A DNA stretch of 64,000 nucleotides, taken from Actinostola sp. cb2023. Lineage: Eukaryota > Cnidaria > Anthozoa > Actiniaria > Actinostolidae. The stretch covers positions 455,001 through 519,000 of the forward strand of contig JAUJYZ010000630.1 in NCBI GenBank assembly GCA_033675265.1, read 5' to 3'. A program made the position numbers and the translations under genes. The notes under the pieces were generated by a model that ran no database searches, was not told the DNA's origin, and worked only from the letters and a program-made list of their open reading frames with translations. Below, in pieces: positions 60,418 to 64,000 of the stretch (within the stretch, counting starts at the first letter, position 1; each line of letters starts with the position of its first letter).

Positions 60418-63400
60418 ATGGCTCAGTGCGTATCAAAAGTAGAGCTTCACATTTCCTGTCGAGGTCTTCTCGATAAAGACACGACGTCCAAATCCGACCC
60501 TTTGGCTGCTTTACTTATGCAAGACAAGGGTGGGAATTGGTACGAGGTAAGAGAGATTGTGTTATTGATTATGACTTGGTATATGGCGTATCTATAATAT
60601 AGATACTGCTAAAAACAGCTATAAGTCTTAATAGATTTAGCTAGATTTGCATCAGAACAATAACCTTACATTTAATTAAACAGCAGTTAACGTTCAATAG
60701 CAATAAACATACACACAACTTGCATGATGACCACAAATGCTATTGAAAACAATTCCGACTACCAAATTGATCACAAAGATTGCAAAATTGCTGATCTACA
60801 ACTGCGACATGTTCCACCTCTTTATACATGTACATTAAGCTTACATGTAAGCTGATAAGAATGTAAGTTACTACTTCCACCAGTTGTGGTTTCAGTTCAA
60901 CATTCATAATAAGGCGATTCCACAAGGATTCTGCTAACAGAGCTGAAACACAGGAATCCCATACTACTAATACTTTCTCTAGATAGTATACATGTACACA
61001 ATGTACATGTACAAGCCCATCAATAATAGCCTATGATTAATATTGAGTTAATACTAACTACTTACATGTATATAAAATAACCAAGCATGAGGTCAGTACA
61101 GGAAAATATCAGACCGTGTTGTACATGTACATTATGTAGGCGAGGTCTGATGTTTTTTAAATTCCTGTACTGATCGAGCAAGCAAGGTTATTAAGTTGTT
61201 TATTACATGTATATATAAGCTAATTGCATAATCGTTGTCGGGTTGAAAATCATGAAAGCTATGACCAAAAGGAATTCTGGGAAATTAAAGCTCTCAAATA
61301 ACAGCTTCAAATGATCGACCTTTTTATCCAGACTTGTAGGATCTTAGTTAAATAGCTCATATACCTTCAAAACTACGAGAACATTGAATATATCTGTATG
61401 TAATGCAGGTCATGAACTGATCTCCCATCCATCCTTGCGGTCTCAGCTTCTATGATTTATGATTTTCAACCTGTCACAACGATTATGCAATTAACAAATA
61501 GAACAGCTTTTTCCGTGCTCTGTTCTGACAGTAATACAGCACGAAGGAAGTGACGAGAGCACGAAAGAAGTGTAGGGAGAGCACGAGCCGTGGCGAGTGC
61601 TCTCCACACTTCTTGAATGCTCTCGGAACTTCCTGAGTGCTGTATTACTGATTGGAGCACGGAAAAAGCTGTTCTATTTGCTTTATTATATAGAATGATG
61701 AGAAAAAGGGCAAGAACGTTGAGGATTCTGTTGTGTTTTTTGAATAACATTTTAGCGAGTGAAGTGTGCGCGCGCTACTGACGCCAGTTACGCCATCGAG
61801 CGCGTGTGCGCGCTTGGTTTGTTTTCTTCAGAATTTTGGATCAAACCAAACAGCCGAAAAATAGCGTCATCAAACCGTGCTCCATTCTCTGATACAGCAC
61901 AGTTTTCAGCCAACCAGAGCGCGCGGATTGACTTGACTATATAATAATATTATTAGCTATACAGTATGGCATTTTTAATTTAGGAGAGGTAATTTTTGTC
62001 GTGAAATTTAAAAATATCTGTTGATTCAGTTTGCTAGGACTGAAAGAGTGAAAAACAACCTGAACCCAGATTTCTCTCAAGCCATCACAGTTGACTATTA
62101 CTTTGAAATGGTTCAGAAACTGAAATTAGTTGTGTATGATGTGGACAATGCTTCAAAAAAGCTTGATGATGATGATGACTTTCTTGGTGAAATGGAATGC
62201 AACCTTGGGCAGGTATAATATATTATATACAGCTTATTAGATGTTTTCTCGGGTATTACGGGCTGATATTTTACGAGTTGCGAATGTATTTTTCCGATCC
62301 CGCAGGGCGAGGAAAAATGCGAGCAACGAGTAAAATGTCAGCCCGTAATACCCGAGAAAACATCTAATGAGGGATTTATTATATAACTGTGACGTAATTT
62401 TATCAGAATATTGTTTTTTGAGTTGTGAACAGGGCATTACGGATTTCTACAGGGCATTAACGCCTCATATCGGCCCTCGAAAATGACCAAATTTGGTAAA
62501 ATTATGTCACAGATATATAATAATACAATGTATATACCATTGTTAATAATTTATTATCAGATCTTGTTTCAGATCTCATCTTGTGGAGAAGTTACACTCC
62601 TTTTTTATAAATTTAATAATAATAATAATAATATAAATAATAATAATAATTTATTACTGTTAGCATGTACACTGTATGATTGTACAACCTCAGTGTCATG
62701 TAAATTTATTTAGTGTACCACTTTTTGTCTACTCTGTACACAGATTGTATCAAAGAGATCATTTTCAAAACATCTACTGATCAAAGGAAGGCAAGTTGGT
62801 ACAATAACGGTGAGTGAACCTTAATATGTGCTGTATTACTCTTAATAATTAAATGTACTCTTTGAATTGCTGATATTACTTAGGGCTTCATTAATGACCC
62901 TAAATGTATTTGTAGGTTTATGCAGAGGAGATAAAAGGTGGAAATGAAAGAGTGAAGCTAACTTTAAGAGCAACTAATTTGGACAAAAAGGTACAGTTAC
63001 ACGTATATTTGTTATCATATTGTGAACAATATAAATTTGAAGGGGTCTCACAGTACAATAACAGCGTAAGTGAACTCTGATCAAACTCTAATTTCTCCTC
63101 TAGAATCTTTGAATTTGTAAGGAGAATTTATTTGGGTTTTGATCACAAGTCACTTACTCCCAGGGGGGGTACTCAGGGGTATCAGTGACGTGGATCAGTA
63201 TTTTCTCCGCATAAAATCAAGAATGGTAGGATATCATTTTTATCAACCCCCCAAAAAGTCCTTGTCAAAATCTTTATATCATATTTATGCCCCCCCCCCC
63301 CCCTGGGCACTTACTCTTGTACACATGTATACAACCATATGCAAAATAAATCAGGGGTCTCCTATGCAGCCGTTCTTAGTGTTGGGATCCCTGTGTTCCC

Positions 63401-63738
63401 TCCCCTTGACCCCCTCATGTCTCATGCTATTTATGGTCAATTTTAGAACAATCTAAAGGATGCCAAGCAACATTGGAATGGGGAGAGGGGGTTAATTTCA
63501 CATGTTGATATCATGGATGGCATACCATATTTTAATTATGTAGCAAAATTTATGTATATTTATGTACAATGTAGCAATATTGCAAACAATGTAGCACTAC
63601 TCTGTGTCCTTCTTTCATTAAACACAAATTTATGTGCAATAATTTATTATTCAGGATTTTCTTGGAAAGTCTGATCCTTTTGTGGAGATTTCTAAAGTGA
63701 AAAGTGACGGAGGATTGTTAATGATTCACAGAAGTGAG
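60418..63738 (+). CDS. Copine (CPNE family), first five coding exons
   Basis: Copines are cytosolic calcium-dependent phospholipid-binding proteins with two C2 domains and a vWA-like domain. Exons, all phase 0: 60418-60546, 62030-62212, 62744-62809, 62916-62990, 63655-63738; the gene continues past the window. Exon 1 starts [20 protein letters not shown] with KSDPLAALL (C2A). Exon 2 has [22 protein letters not shown] and [15 protein letters not shown] (calcium-binding loop Asp). Exon 3 encodes [13 protein letters not shown], exon 4 [18 protein letters not shown], and exon 5 the C2B start [12 protein letters not shown]. All GT-AG borders are intact. The member of the family cannot be decided from this part. 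The introns hold several MITEs. Confidence 0.95.
61077..61200. mobile_element. MITE-like inverted repeat in copine intron 1
   Basis: ATAACCAAGCATGAGGTCAG with TACAGGAA and ATCAGACC on the left is mirrored by GGTCTGAT, TTCCTGTACTGA and AAGGTTAT on the right. Imperfect arms. Confidence 0.65.
61495..61680. mobile_element. MITE in copine intron 1
   Basis: CAAATAGAACAGCTTTTTCC plus GTGCTC is mirrored at 61655-61680. Inner arms (GTAATACAGCAC; GAAGTGTNGGGAGAGCAC type) are also inverted, so the whole element folds into a hairpin. Confidence 0.8.
62240..62364. mobile_element. Palindromic MITE with TA duplication in copine intron 2
   Basis: GATGTTTTCTCGGGTATTAC plus GGGCTGA is exactly mirrored at the right end; TA flanks at 62238-62239 and 62365-62366. 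The 125-bp element is one long hairpin. Confidence 0.92.
63160..63307. mobile_element. Short copy of the G/C-tract MITE family in copine intron 4
   Basis: CCCAGGGGGGGTACTCAGGG then GTATCAGTGACG on the left, a C run and CTGGG on the right. Related to 13,233-13,607 but internally shorter. Confidence 0.7.
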
Positions 63739-63806
63739 GTAATTTTACAGACATTTATTTATTGCTTGATAAAGAAACTATAATGATGAGTATAGACATA
63801 TATATT

Positions 63807-63951
63807 TATTGAAGACTGAGACTGATTAATGAACATTTATTTTTATCGAACGTTTCGGTTATATACTGCAACCTTCTTCGGCGATGGGAAACCGGAACGT
63901 TCGATAAAAATAAACGTTCATTAATCAGTGTCAACTCATCAGTCTTCAATA
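63807..63951. mobile_element. MITE in the copine intron after exon 5
   Basis: TATTGAAGACTGAGACTGAT, then TATTTTTATCGAACGTTTCGG, is mirrored by CCGGAACGTTCGATAAAAAT and CAGTCTTCAATA. It folds as a hairpin of about 145 bases. Confidence 0.85.
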
Positions 63952-64000
63952 TTTATCATGCCTGATTACAAAATCTTCAACTTTATATATTTATTTATTG

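Overview
The window is metazoan nuclear DNA, most likely from an anthozoan cnidarian (coral or sea anemone). The evidence is short GT-AG exons in consistent phase, animal gene families (ABTB1, copine), a decayed Academ-like DNA transposon of a type common in cnidarians, and many small inverted-repeat elements (MITEs). Nothing bacterial or viral was seen.

Layout. (1) 1-14,710, minus strand: the 5' part of ABTB1 (ankyrin repeats plus BTB/POZ). Eight phase-compatible exons were rebuilt by hand; the second BTB domain lies beyond position 1. Its introns carry three large tandem arrays. The most striking is the array at 1,000-7,701: each 50-bp unit is the 46-bp sixth coding exon plus four bases (GTAG), about 134 copies head to tail, so one exon with its splice borders has become a 6.7-kb minisatellite. 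(2) 14,711-15,143: a compact bidirectional promoter between ABTB1 and a small plus-strand SUI1/eIF1-domain gene (15,144-15,647) that resembles bacterial YciH. (3) 15,700-21,200: repeats and MITEs with no gene recognised. (4) 21,265-56,805: a locus with three copies of one 11-exon gene for an unrecognised secreted protein of about 702 residues, with an acidic tract, hydrophobic helices and a Cys-containing C-terminal domain. Copy 3 (minus, exons 1-7 only) is head to head with copy 1 (plus, complete) across a palindromic junction near 27,250. Copy 2 (plus, complete) follows in tandem. Each copy has a different lesion. Matching introns carry the same minisatellites, and MITE presence or absence gives a relative history. 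Intron 9 of copy 2 contains an 8-kb Academ-like transposon carrying a nested 2-kb fold-back. (5) 56,800-60,400: nested inverted-repeat elements, including a MULE-like MITE with a 9-bp target duplication. (6) 60,418-63,738 and beyond: the first five coding exons of a copine gene, with small hairpin elements in its introns.

The genes do not form a pathway. The common theme is tandem repeats starting at or near splice junctions: demonstrated for ABTB1 exon 6, only suggested for introns 4 and 7 of the three-copy family. All coordinates and splice phases were worked out by eye from the sequence. Family names come from recognised protein motifs, not from a database search.
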